From positions 1 through 36,927 of the forward strand of contig JAHFEQ010000010.1 of the NCBI GenBank assembly GCA_023248395.1: a DNA stretch of 36,927 bases, read 5' to 3'. The notes under the pieces are model-generated. The model was not told the DNA's origin. It was given only the letters and a program-made list of their open reading frames with translations, and searched no databases. The translations under genes and the position numbers were made by a program. The stretch comes from Nitrospirota bacterium (GTDB lineage Bacteria; Nitrospirota; 9FT-COMBO-42-15; HDB-SIOI813). Below, one piece after another: positions 7,055-14,987 of the stretch (its first letter is position 1; every line of letters starts with the position of its first letter).

Positions 7055-8581
7055 CTATCCTTTAATTGCAACAATAGGGCCATTCACTGAATTCAGCTGC
7101 TCCAGCAGATGTCTCACCGATACATGCATCATGTCGAGAAACGGCATGGAGTTCAGCCCGATCCAGAATACAAATACCGTCAGGGCAGCCATGGCAACGA
7201 TCTCCCTGGCGTCAATATCCCACGCCTCCTTAATGTGATGATGGGTAACCTCACCCAGGGCCACTTTCTTATACATCCCAAGGAGATAAACCGCGCCCAG
7301 CATCGCGCCAATGATCGAGAGACCGGCGAACAGCGTACTGTATCCGAAGGCACCGGTGATGATGAGGAACTCTCCGATAAACGAATTGGTCCCCGGGATT
7401 GCAAGAGAAGAGAGGACGAAGATGGCCAGAAAGGTGGTATACACCGGTACAGCCTTGGCAAGACCGCCGTATGCCGCAAGTTCGCGGGTATGGGTCCTCT
7501 CATAGATGACACCGATACATAAAAAGAGCGCCCCCGTGGTGATGCCATGATTGAGCATCTGAAGAATCCCCCCCTCTATCCCCTGGGTATTATAGACAAA
7601 GAGCCCAAGTGTCACAAATCCCATGTGGCTGATACTGGAGTAAGCGATCAGCTTTTTGATATCCGTCTGGGCCAGGGCCAGGAAGCCGCCGTAGATAATG
7701 CCAATGATTGATAATATGATTACCGGAGTCGTAAAGTAGGCCGCCCCTTCCGGGAACATGGACATGGGAAATCTCAGCATCCCATAGGTCCCCATCTTGA
7801 GCAGGACCCCGGCAAGGATGATACTCCCTGCGGTAGGGGCCTCCACGTGGGCATCCGGCAGCCAGGTATGGAATGGAAACATGGGTACCTTGATGGCAAA
7901 GGCGATGAAGAATGCGAGAAAGACCCATATCTGCAGGACTGATGGGAACTTCTGGTTCATCAGGCTGATAATGTCAAAGGTCTCCCCCCCTGCAAAATAG
8001 AGGACAAGGATACCGACAAGCATAAAGATACTGCCGGCAAGCGTATAGAGGAAGAACTTGAATGCGGCATATATCCTGTTCTTCCCCCCCCATACCCCGA
8101 TAATCAGATACATGGGGATGAGCATCGCCTCCCAGAATAGATAGAAGAGGAAGAAGTCAAGGGCACAGAATACACCGATCATCGCCGTCTGCATGACAAG
8201 GAGGGCCATCATGAACTCTTTGACCTTTTGCTCAATGGCCTTCCAGGACGCAAGGACACATATCCACCCCAGCAGGGCCGTCAGGAAGACAAAGAGCACA
8301 CTGATGCCGTCTATCCCCATGAAATAGGTGATGTTCCATGACGGTATCCACTCATAGTGCTCTACAAACTGCATATGATAGGTCGTCCGGTCAAAATTGA
8401 GGAGAATCGGGATAGAGACAAAGAAGTCGGCTACTGTCACAAGGAGGGCGATCCACCTCACCAGCCTATTATTCCTTATAAAGAATAAGATGACCGCCCC
8501 GGATAAAGGCAGAAAGGTAACAAGGGACAATATGGGGATTCCCATACTATTGTGTACCGCTTCAATCACCCTAACCTCCAC
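7055..8581 (-). CDS. nuoM: NADH-quinone oxidoreductase subunit M
   Basis: NuoM is the central antiporter-like subunit of the complex I membrane arm. The 508-aa protein has about 14 hydrophobic segments. It shows the conserved Glu in LFWEAMLIPMYLIIG, FPFHTWLPDAHVEAPTAGS, Lys in AGVLLKMGTYGMLRFP, and an acidic residue in CIGVIYERTHTRELAAYGGLA. These features distinguish it from the two MrpD-like subunits upstream. Its start overlaps the preceding antiporter-like gene by 11 bp, indicating translational coupling. Length and motifs are ordinary for NuoM. Confidence 0.97.
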   Translation of the reverse strand: MEVRVIEAVHNSMGIPILSLVTFLPLSGAVILFFIRNNRLVRWIALLVTVADFFVSIPILLNFDRTTYHMQFVEHYEWIPSWNITYFMGIDGISVLFVFLTALLGWICVLASWKAIEQKVKEFMMALLVMQTAMIGVFCALDFFLFYLFWEAMLIPMYLIIGVWGGKNRIYAAFKFFLYTLAGSIFMLVGILVLYFAGGETFDIISLMNQKFPSVLQIWVFLAFFIAFAIKVPMFPFHTWLPDAHVEAPTAGSIILAGVLLKMGTYGMLRFPMSMFPEGAAYFTTPVIILSIIGIIYGGFLALAQTDIKKLIAYSSISHMGFVTLGLFVYNTQGIEGGILQMLNHGITTGALFLCIGVIYERTHTRELAAYGGLAKAVPVYTTFLAIFVLSSLAIPGTNSFIGEFLIITGAFGYSTLFAGLSIIGAMLGAVYLLGMYKKVALGEVTHHHIKEAWDIDAREIVAMAALTVFVFWIGLNSMPFLDMMHVSVRHLLEQLNSVNGPIVAIKG

Positions 8582-10334
8582 CCATCAATGAATAGATGAT
8601 GATAATGATGATCCCCACCACCATGCCAATCGCATAATGCTGCAGGAATCCGGTCTGAATCCTCCTGACAGATGCGCTGATCGTCAGGACGAATTTGGCA
8701 ACACTGTTCACGGTCCAATCGACGATATTCCTGTCAATCCAGAGGCCAATACCTGCAAAGGAATAGATGATGGGCAGGATGATTGTATTGGAAACCTCTG
8801 TGATAAAACCCTCATAGACCCCGACAGGCCCTCTTGAAATTCGCATAAAGACCCTGGTCCCCTTCCTGTAAAACCAATCTGTGTCGAGGGTTATATGGGG
8901 CTCTGGCTTGATTCTCTTAAGGATCATGAAAAAACCGAACGCCGTAAACATCAGCATGCCAAGTGTCGTAGTGAGATGATCTGCTGTAAAAGCTTCGAAA
9001 TGATGTACCGGATAGGGCAATACCGGATAGAACAGGCCTGGAAATATACCGATTGATATACACAGGATTGCTGCAATCCCCATACCTATAAGCATGTTAA
9101 GCGGGGCTTCTTTTCCCCTTATTCCTGAGTCCTTACCAAAGAACATATAGTAAGGGATCTTGAGAGTTGTAGAGAGGAAGGTACCAGACGCGGCCATTAT
9201 CAGGATGAGCGATACAATGGCCTTGTGTTCATGGCTTGCCGCTGAAAGCACCATCCCCTTGCTTATAAAACCGTTCAACAAGGGAAATCCTGAAATGGCA
9301 AAACCACCGATCATATAAAGCATCAATGTTAAGGGCATGGTCTTATATAACCCACCCAGATCTGTAAGCCTTCGTTTTCCTGTTATGTAAATAACTGCAC
9401 CTGCACCCATAAATAGTATCCCCTTATAGAGGATATTGTTAATGGCATGGGCTACTGCGCCATTAAGAGCCAGCTCTGTCCCCATACCAATACCCGCCAC
9501 CATGTAGCCGATCTGGCTCGCAATGTGGTAGGACAGAAGTCTTCGAAAATCGTTTTGCAGAGTGGCATACATAACACAGTAGAGCGCCATTATAGCTCCA
9601 AGCCAGACCAGTATCTCAGTGCCGGAAAATGCCCTGATCAATAGATATACTGCTGTCTTTGAGGTAAAGGTAGACAAAAAGACAGCGCCTGTAATAGTAG
9701 CCTCAGGATAGGCATCCGGCATCCATGCATGGAGTGGCGGCACAGCAGCATTCAACATGAATCCGATAAGTATCAGATAGAACCCCATGCTGCCATCCTG
9801 GCTGAGGTGCCCAAAGAGGAGGGAGCCGGTATCTATATAATGGAGGACAATACCACCCAGTACGCAGACCCCTCCGAATATGTGCATCAGTATATACCGG
9901 TAACCGGCCTCAACCGCCTCCTTCTCACGCGTGGCAAAGATTAAATAGGCCGAGGAAAAGGCCATGATCTCTCCAAAGATAAAGAGGGTCAGGAAGTCTC
10001 CGGCAAAGACCACACCGAGGGAACTTCCGGCATATAAGAAGGCAGCCATGTGCTGGCCCGAATCATCAACATGGAAGGCATATACCACGCCTATAAAGGC
10101 CATGATAGTAAAGATATATGAGAAGACAAGGCTGAGTTTATCCACCTTGCCGAATATGATCTCATGCCCGAGGAAGTTATAAACACCATAGGTACCCTGG
10201 GACACAACGACTACCGATACAAAAGCAAGAACAGGTATCAGAATGAGGTATGCCTTCTGAACCTTTCCCCGGAGAAAGGGAATCAGAAATGATCCCAGGA
10301 TAAATAGTAGGGACGGATGAATCCACTCAGTCAT
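8571..10334 (-). CDS. MrpD-like antiporter subunit with a NuoL-like C-terminal tail, in the NuoL position of the operon
   Basis: This 587-aa polytopic protein has a proton-conducting core of the MrpD/NuoL/NuoM/NuoN superfamily. It keeps the Glu in LFIFGEIMAFSSAYL, PPLHAWMPDAYPEATITG, the Lys in TFTSKTAVYLL, and a Lys in NNILYKGILFMG. The core resembles MrpD-type subunits, including TLDTDWFYRKG near residue 485. The last ~60 residues (VDWTVNSVAKFV...RRIQTGFLQHYAIGM) match the terminal segment and last membrane helix of NuoL. A typical long NuoL lateral helix is not obvious between core and tail. Overlaps with both neighbours imply one translation unit. It probably acts as the distal pump module of this complex I. 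Confidence 0.85.
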   Translation of the reverse strand: MTEWIHPSLLFILGSFLIPFLRGKVQKAYLILIPVLAFVSVVVVSQGTYGVYNFLGHEIIFGKVDKLSLVFSYIFTIMAFIGVVYAFHVDDSGQHMAAFLYAGSSLGVVFAGDFLTLFIFGEIMAFSSAYLIFATREKEAVEAGYRYILMHIFGGVCVLGGIVLHYIDTGSLLFGHLSQDGSMGFYLILIGFMLNAAVPPLHAWMPDAYPEATITGAVFLSTFTSKTAVYLLIRAFSGTEILVWLGAIMALYCVMYATLQNDFRRLLSYHIASQIGYMVAGIGMGTELALNGAVAHAINNILYKGILFMGAGAVIYITGKRRLTDLGGLYKTMPLTLMLYMIGGFAISGFPLLNGFISKGMVLSAASHEHKAIVSLILIMAASGTFLSTTLKIPYYMFFGKDSGIRGKEAPLNMLIGMGIAAILCISIGIFPGLFYPVLPYPVHHFEAFTADHLTTTLGMLMFTAFGFFMILKRIKPEPHITLDTDWFYRKGTRVFMRISRGPVGVYEGFITEVSNTIILPIIYSFAGIGLWIDRNIVDWTVNSVAKFVLTISASVRRIQTGFLQHYAIGMVVGIIIIIIYSLMGGG

Positions 10335-10578
10335 AATAATCCTCTTCCTTGTAGAGCCATTTATGTCCCAGGAACTTGGAGACTATAATAAGCAGCACAC
10401 AAGAGACAAAGCCATATGCAGCGCTCCAGCCTGGTATCTTATCCCATATAAAGGCAGTATGCTCACGATGTGCCAGAAAATCCGCTACAAATACAACAAA
10501 CAGTGTGACATAAAGGAATCTCTTAAGGGTTTTTACATTGTCAGGATTACCGAGATAATTTGCAACCCTTTTAATCAT
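10327..10578 (-). CDS. Small membrane protein between the two MrpD-like complex I subunits
   Basis: The 83-aa protein has two hydrophobic segments (about residues 23-33 and 52-68) and an acidic tail KEEDYYD. It overlaps the upstream gene by 4 bp and the downstream gene by 8 bp, so it is translationally coupled on both sides. I recognise no named family. Size and position recall small subunits that sit beside Mrp-type antiporter subunits (for example MrpC/NuoK-like), but it lacks the three-helix NuoK pattern. The overlap suggests it is an accessory or linker subunit of the enlarged membrane arm. Confidence 0.75.
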   Translation of the reverse strand: MIKRVANYLGNPDNVKTLKRFLYVTLFVVFVADFLAHREHTAFIWDKIPGWSAAYGFVSCVLLIIVSKFLGHKWLYKEEDYYD

Positions 10579-12053
10579 CTTATAATCTCCTTTGCCAGAC
10601 TCAGGAAATAGTCCGGGTAAATCCCGATAATTATTGAGATAATGGCTGTTAGTACCAGGGGTACAGCCACCATGGGTATCTCTCTAATCTCTTCGTGATG
10701 GCCTCCCCCGGAATGGGTGTCATCCGGCTTCTCAAAAAATGCCTTATACGTGATGGGTAAGAAATAGGCTGCGTTTAAGAGCGTACTGGCAAGTAAAACG
10801 ATCAGTATGGGTATCTCTCTGGCCTCGATCGCCCCCATGGCCAGATACCACTTGCTGATAAAGCCGGCGGCAGGCGGCACCCCGATCATACTGAGTGAAG
10901 CGATGAAAAACGCGGTCATGGTCCAGGGGAGTTTACGGCCAATCCCTGAGAGCTGGCTGACCTCGGTCTTGTGTGCGGCACAGTAGATGGAACCGGCGCA
11001 GAAGAAGAGTGTGATCTTGGAAAAGGCATGATTGGCGATATGCACAATTCCGCCAACCATGCTGCTCGGCGTCAGGAGCACGGCCCCGAGGATGACATAG
11101 GAGAGCTGGCTGACGGTGGAATAGGCAAGCCTCCGCTTTAGATTATCCTGCGTCAGGGCATAAACCGATGCCATGATGATCGTAAATGAGACAACATAGG
11201 CCGTGGTAATCCCCAGATTCAACCGGCTCATAAGGTCAGTGCCAAATACATAGAAGATGACCCGAAGTACGGAGAAGACGCCCATCTTGACCACAGCCAC
11301 CGCGTGCAGGAGCGCGCTTACAGGCGTAGGCGCCACCATTGCCGCAGGGAGCCATGCGTGGAAGGGCATAATGGCGGCCTTGGAGAAACCGATCATGAAG
11401 CAGACATAGACAATCGTCAGGAGCACAGGCGAGGCCGACGCATTGGCCAGCATCCCCTTAGATGAAAACTCCAGGTTTCCAACAATATAATAGGTCAGGG
11501 CTACCGCTGCAAGAAGAAATGTCTTAGAGGTGCCTACCAGATAGACGACATATTTTTTGCTCCCCTCCCACGACTCCGGCGTCTCCTTGTGATAGACGAG
11601 GGGATAAGTCACCAGGCTCAGGACCTCATAGAAGACGATCAGGGTAAACAGGTTGGCAGCAAATGCCCCGCCTACGGCCGCAAAAATACTCACAGAAAAA
11701 CTGGCAAAGAATCTCGTCTGGGCGTGTTCCTTAGAGCTCCTCATATAGCCTACAGAATAGACAGAGGCAAATATCCAGAGAAAAGAGGCGATCGTGGCAA
11801 AGATCATCCCCAGGGCATCCACCCGGAACTTGAAATCAACACCGGGAAGTGTATGAAAGAGAGTATACTCAATGGTATTGCCGGACAGTATGAGAGGCGC
11901 CATGGAGGCGACGATTGAGAACTTTATGATCGCCGCAACAAAGGATGTGGCATCCCTGAGGTTTGGCTTTTTGTTAAACGCCAGTATCAGAAAGGCAGCG
12001 ATGAACGAAATGCTCAGAGCAAGCAATGGCCTTATGGATTCAATCGTCTCCAA
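10575..12053 (-). CDS. MrpD-like (monovalent cation/H+ antiporter subunit D family) complex I subunit
   Basis: This 492-aa protein with about 14 membrane helices belongs to the proton-conducting membrane transporter family. Visible landmarks are Glu in LIVFYEVLSLVTYPLVYHKE, PFHAWLPAAMVAPTPVSALLHAVAVVKMGVF with the channel Lys, NHAFSKITLFFCAGSIY with a second Lys, and GVPPAAGFISKWYLA. The sequence reads as MrpD-like rather than NuoL, and it lacks the NuoL C-terminal extension. It directly follows nuoK (4-bp gap), where nuoL normally stands. A histidine-rich stretch (HSGGGHHEE, about residue 440) lies in a late loop. It probably adds a fourth pumping module. Confidence 0.88.
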   Translation of the reverse strand: METIESIRPLLALSISFIAAFLILAFNKKPNLRDATSFVAAIIKFSIVASMAPLILSGNTIEYTLFHTLPGVDFKFRVDALGMIFATIASFLWIFASVYSVGYMRSSKEHAQTRFFASFSVSIFAAVGGAFAANLFTLIVFYEVLSLVTYPLVYHKETPESWEGSKKYVVYLVGTSKTFLLAAVALTYYIVGNLEFSSKGMLANASASPVLLTIVYVCFMIGFSKAAIMPFHAWLPAAMVAPTPVSALLHAVAVVKMGVFSVLRVIFYVFGTDLMSRLNLGITTAYVVSFTIIMASVYALTQDNLKRRLAYSTVSQLSYVILGAVLLTPSSMVGGIVHIANHAFSKITLFFCAGSIYCAAHKTEVSQLSGIGRKLPWTMTAFFIASLSMIGVPPAAGFISKWYLAMGAIEAREIPILIVLLASTLLNAAYFLPITYKAFFEKPDDTHSGGGHHEEIREIPMVAVPLVLTAIISIIIGIYPDYFLSLAKEIIR

Positions 12054-12057
12054 TTGT

Positions 12058-12360
12058 TTACCCTTTCATCGTCTGTATTTCATCTACGTTAAGGGCGGCC
12101 TTGTTCCTCACCAGGGCAATCAAAATGCCCAGCGCGATAGCCACCTCAGCTGCCGCAATCGTTATCACAAATACGGAGAATATCTGCCCCCTGAGATCCT
12201 GTAGAAAATAAGAGAAGGCGACGAGATTGATATTCACAGAATTGAGGATCAGTTCGATCGACATCAGGATGATCAGGATATTCCTCCTCAAAAGGACACC
12301 TGCGGTCCCAATGATAAAGAGGACAGCGCTCAACATGAGATACCAGGATAAGGGGACCAT
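12058..12360 (-). CDS. nuoK: NADH-quinone oxidoreductase subunit K
   Basis: NuoK is a three-helix subunit with membrane-embedded glutamates that couple quinone chemistry to pumping. The 100-aa protein has three hydrophobic segments and both expected acidic residues, in [18 protein letters not shown] and [18 protein letters not shown]. Length is standard. Its start touches the nuoJ stop (1-bp overlap). The downstream gene is the MrpD-like subunit instead of nuoL. Confidence 0.97.
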   Translation of the reverse strand: MVPLSWYLMLSAVLFIIGTAGVLLRRNILIILMSIELILNSVNINLVAFSYFLQDLRGQIFSVFVITIAAAEVAIALGILIALVRNKAALNVDEIQTMKG

Positions 12361-12872
12361 TATTTCACTTCCTTTCTGCCCATCACGATTGCGCCCAGCA
12401 AGGCGACAAGGAGTATGAAGGACACGACCTCAAAGGGGAGGATATATTTCGTAAACAGCGCCTCTCCGATCTCCCGGACACTTCCGTCAAGGTGGGTCAC
12501 GGACGCCACTGAGATGCCCGCCAGTTTACTCTTTGAGACAATCAGTACCATCTCAATGACAAGCACCACTAAAAGTCCTATCACCCCTAATTGCCCCCCG
12601 GATACAAACCGTTCCATACTGGCCTTATGGATATCAAGCATCATAATGACAAAGAGAAAAAGGACTAACACCGCTCCAACATAGACAAAGACCTGTACCA
12701 CTGCGATAAAAGGGGAGCGCAGCAGGACAAACAATGCCGCCATCTGTAAGAAACAGACCATCAATGATATGACGCTATGGACAGGATTTCTCAGAGACAC
12801 GACGGCAATTGCCGAACCCACAGCCAACGCCGCAAAAATGAAGAAAAATATCTGCTCTGTCACTACCACCAC
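12360..12872 (-). CDS. nuoJ: NADH-quinone oxidoreductase subunit J
   Basis: NuoJ is a five-helix membrane subunit containing the pi-bulge helix that transmits conformational change from the quinone site. The 170-aa protein shows the NuoJ pattern [24 protein letters not shown], and [21 protein letters not shown], which holds the conserved Tyr/Gly/Val-rich TM3. The 10-bp overlap with nuoI and 1-bp overlap with nuoK support coupled translation. Nothing is unusual. Confidence 0.96.
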   Translation of the reverse strand: MVVVTEQIFFFIFAALAVGSAIAVVSLRNPVHSVISLMVCFLQMAALFVLLRSPFIAVVQVFVYVGAVLVLFLFVIMMLDIHKASMERFVSGGQLGVIGLLVVLVIEMVLIVSKSKLAGISVASVTHLDGSVREIGEALFTKYILPFEVVSFILLVALLGAIVMGRKEVK

Positions 12873-13438
12873 CTCTTCTGTACGCTCATGTCCGGTATCA
12901 CCTTCAGTCCCTTGTCATCTCTTTCCAGTCTTGCCCTGACAATAACGCCGCCATCAAATTCAACGGGTATCTCCTGGGCAGCAAGGAGCTCTTCCTTCGT
13001 CCATAACGACCGCTGCATGGAGGTATTTGCCAGCTCATACTCCCTCCCCAGCTTCAATGCCTCGGTCGGGCAGGCATCTTCACATAACCCGCAGAACATG
13101 CATCGCAGGAGATTGATCTCCCACCGGTATGCAATCCTGTCCGCTATCCCCTTCCCTGTCTTATCCTGCATCGGGACCACCGTGATACACTGGGTGGGGC
13201 ATGACTTCTGGCATAGTTCACACCCGACGCATAACTCCTTCCCTTCTTTGTTTCTGTTCAGTGTATGGAGCCCCCTGAATCTCCTGTAGGGTATCCACTT
13301 CTCTTCATCAGGGTATCTCAGGGTGATGGTCTTTGAAAACGTATAGTTAAAGGTTATAAATAATCCCTGGATAAGGTCTACAAAGAATACCTTTTTAAGA
13401 ATGTCCTTCAGATTAAGATTGTAGTGATTACCGTTCAT
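12863..13438 (-). CDS. nuoI: NADH-quinone oxidoreductase subunit I (two [4Fe-4S] clusters)
   Basis: NuoI carries clusters N6a and N6b, which pass electrons from NuoG to NuoB. The 191-aa protein has the two expected ferredoxin motifs, CVGCELCQKSCP (about residues 70-81) and CMFCGLCEDACP (about 113-124), each followed by its conserved Pro. An N-terminal amphipathic segment docks it to the membrane arm. The C-terminal ~45 residues are hydrophilic and family-variable. It overlaps nuoH by 4 bp. Confidence 0.97.
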   Translation of the reverse strand: MNGNHYNLNLKDILKKVFFVDLIQGLFITFNYTFSKTITLRYPDEEKWIPYRRFRGLHTLNRNKEGKELCVGCELCQKSCPTQCITVVPMQDKTGKGIADRIAYRWEINLLRCMFCGLCEDACPTEALKLGREYELANTSMQRSLWTKEELLAAQEIPVEFDGGVIVRARLERDDKGLKVIPDMSVQKRWW

Positions 13439-14457
13439 ATCACGACCAATCCTGTGATCAAAATGTTTAACAGAGATAGCGGCAGGAGAATCTTCCAGCC
13501 AATGGTCATCAGCTGATCATACCGGTATCGCGGATAAGTAAACCGGGTCCATATGATCACGTATATAATGAAGGCGACCTTTATCAGGAACCATACAATA
13601 CCGGGCAGGAAACCAGGACCATCCCATCCCCCAAAAAAGAGGATGACCATTAAGACAGACATAGAGACCATCGCCACATACTCGGTCAGCATAAAGAAGG
13701 CAAACCTCATCGAGCTGTACTCGGCATGATAGCCTGCCCCCAGGGTCCCCTCATCTTCAGGCAGATCAAAGGGGATACGGTTTATCTCTGCCAGTCCTGC
13801 GATGGCAAAGATGACAAATCCTAACGGTTGATAAAGTATATTCCAGTGCCAGCCTGACTGGGCCCGTACAATATCTACAAGACTTAGGGAGTTGACAACC
13901 ATGACCACTCCGATACAGGCAAAGCTCAGTGCCAGCTCATAACTGATCATCTGTGCCGATGATCGGAGACCGCCAAGAAGGGCATACTTACTATTGGAGG
14001 CCCAACCGCCCAAGATGATGCCATAGACGCTCAGGCCTGCAATGGCCAGGACATAGAGAATGCCTGTATCCATATCCGATATATAGAGAGTCACCTCTTT
14101 ATCAATGAATGGAATAGTCACCTTCTCACCAAAAGGAATAGTGGCAAATACGGCAAAGGCCGGGACCATGGCAATGATTGGTGCAATTTTAAAAAGCCAT
14201 GGATCTGCCTTATAAGGAATGATATCCTCTTTGAAAATGAGTTTTATCATGTCTGCCAGCGGCTGCAGAATACCATGCGGACCAACCCGGTAGGGTCCCA
14301 GTCTGACCTGGATATGCCCTGCCACCTTCCGTTCGATATAGGTCAGCGGAAGTGGTAATGAAAACACCACGAGGGTAACCACCACAACCTTAATACATAT
14401 GACAAGCACTTCGATCATCATTAACACTAACGGATTAGAAATAAATAGTTCAAACAC
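13435..14457 (-). CDS. nuoH: NADH-quinone oxidoreductase subunit H
   Basis: NuoH forms most of the quinone-binding chamber at the junction of the peripheral and membrane arms. The 340-aa protein has about 8 helices and the signatures LPLTYIERKVAGHIQVRLGPYRVGPHGILQP and AGLAEINRIPFDLPEDEGTLGAGYHAEYS. The start is GTG at 14457. GAGG about 14 bases upstream belongs to the degenerate heptamer array that fills the gap after the cyclic-nucleotide-binding gene, so translation initiation may depend on repeat-derived sequence. Length is normal. Confidence 0.96.
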   Translation of the reverse strand: MFELFISNPLVLMMIEVLVICIKVVVVTLVVFSLPLPLTYIERKVAGHIQVRLGPYRVGPHGILQPLADMIKLIFKEDIIPYKADPWLFKIAPIIAMVPAFAVFATIPFGEKVTIPFIDKEVTLYISDMDTGILYVLAIAGLSVYGIILGGWASNSKYALLGGLRSSAQMISYELALSFACIGVVMVVNSLSLVDIVRAQSGWHWNILYQPLGFVIFAIAGLAEINRIPFDLPEDEGTLGAGYHAEYSSMRFAFFMLTEYVAMVSMSVLMVILFFGGWDGPGFLPGIVWFLIKVAFIIYVIIWTRFTYPRYRYDQLMTIGWKILLPLSLLNILITGLVVI

Positions 14458-14462
14458 GGGAT

Positions 14463-14505
14463 ATCAGACCTCAGACTAACTTCTTACCTCTAACTTCTTA
14501 CCTCC
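14463..14505. repeat. Degenerate 7-bp repeat array between the CNBD gene and nuoH
   Basis: On the minus strand, units of AGGTAAG and AAGTTAG alternate with a 7-base period, followed by TCTGAGG. The array contains the TAA stop codon of the CNBD gene and the purine-rich sequence ahead of the nuoH GTG start. The same heptamer family appears between nuoC and nuoD, between nuoF and nuoG, inside nuoG, and at the start of the TPR gene. Confidence 0.65.
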
Positions 14506-14968
14506 TTCTCCCCCACATATAATTGATCATCTCCAAATATCTTGCGTTCATCCCTCTGACAATAGAGTGGATATTAAATACAATATTTTTGAGCATCTTG
14601 TAAATCAACCTGGGGTGATTATCCACCAGGGTCTCAAAGTCATTCTTTTCTAAGACATACGCCTTCGTGTCTGCAATAGCAACGATGGTCGCTGAACGGG
14701 GTCTGCCGTCAAGAAAGGACATTTCCCCGAAGATATCTCCATCTTTATGCAGGGTCAGTGTCAACAGGTCTCCCTCCGGTGTCGCCTTGCAGGCCTTGAC
14801 CTCTCCCCTCTTGATGATGTAAAGGGACTGGCCGTCTTCACCCTCTCTGAATACGGTCGTCCCCAACTTGAAATCCTTTTCTTTTAATACCTTGGATACA
14901 ACATTCAACTCTTCATCATTCAACTCCACGAAGAAATGGATATCACTAAGTGATTTTGGGTCTATCAT
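14498..14968 (-). CDS. Cyclic nucleotide-binding-domain (CNBD/CAP_ED) protein inside the nuo operon
   Basis: This 156-aa cytoplasmic protein consists of one cNMP-binding domain. FREGEDGQSLYIIKRGEVKAC begins the beta roll, and FGEMSFLDGRPRSATIVA is a good phosphate-binding cassette with the conserved Glu and Arg. A helical C-terminal tail (about residues 115-156) follows, with no helix-turn-helix, so it is not a complete CRP-type regulator. It sits between nuoG and nuoH, where no complex I subunit is expected. It might sense a nucleotide and modulate the complex, or be a stray insertion. Its last residues (WGRRR) and TAA lie in the heptamer repeat array. Confidence 0.9.
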   Translation of the reverse strand: MIDPKSLSDIHFFVELNDEELNVVSKVLKEKDFKLGTTVFREGEDGQSLYIIKRGEVKACKATPEGDLLTLTLHKDGDIFGEMSFLDGRPRSATIVAIADTKAYVLEKNDFETLVDNHPRLIYKMLKNIVFNIHSIVRGMNARYLEMINYMWGRRR

Positions 14969-14987
14969 TTTAGTCTCCTGTCCCCCC

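Noticed and set aside
10575-12053. Considered calling this gene nuoL
   Set aside because: It has the NuoL position and superfamily fold but MrpD-like sequence, and it lacks the NuoL C-terminal extension; the NuoL-like tail is instead on the 587-aa protein. A nuoL symbol would mislead.
10334-12053. Idea that the two MrpD-like genes are one frameshifted NuoL
   Set aside because: Each encodes a full antiporter core with its own Glu/Lys set and N-terminus, and an intact 83-aa gene lies between them.
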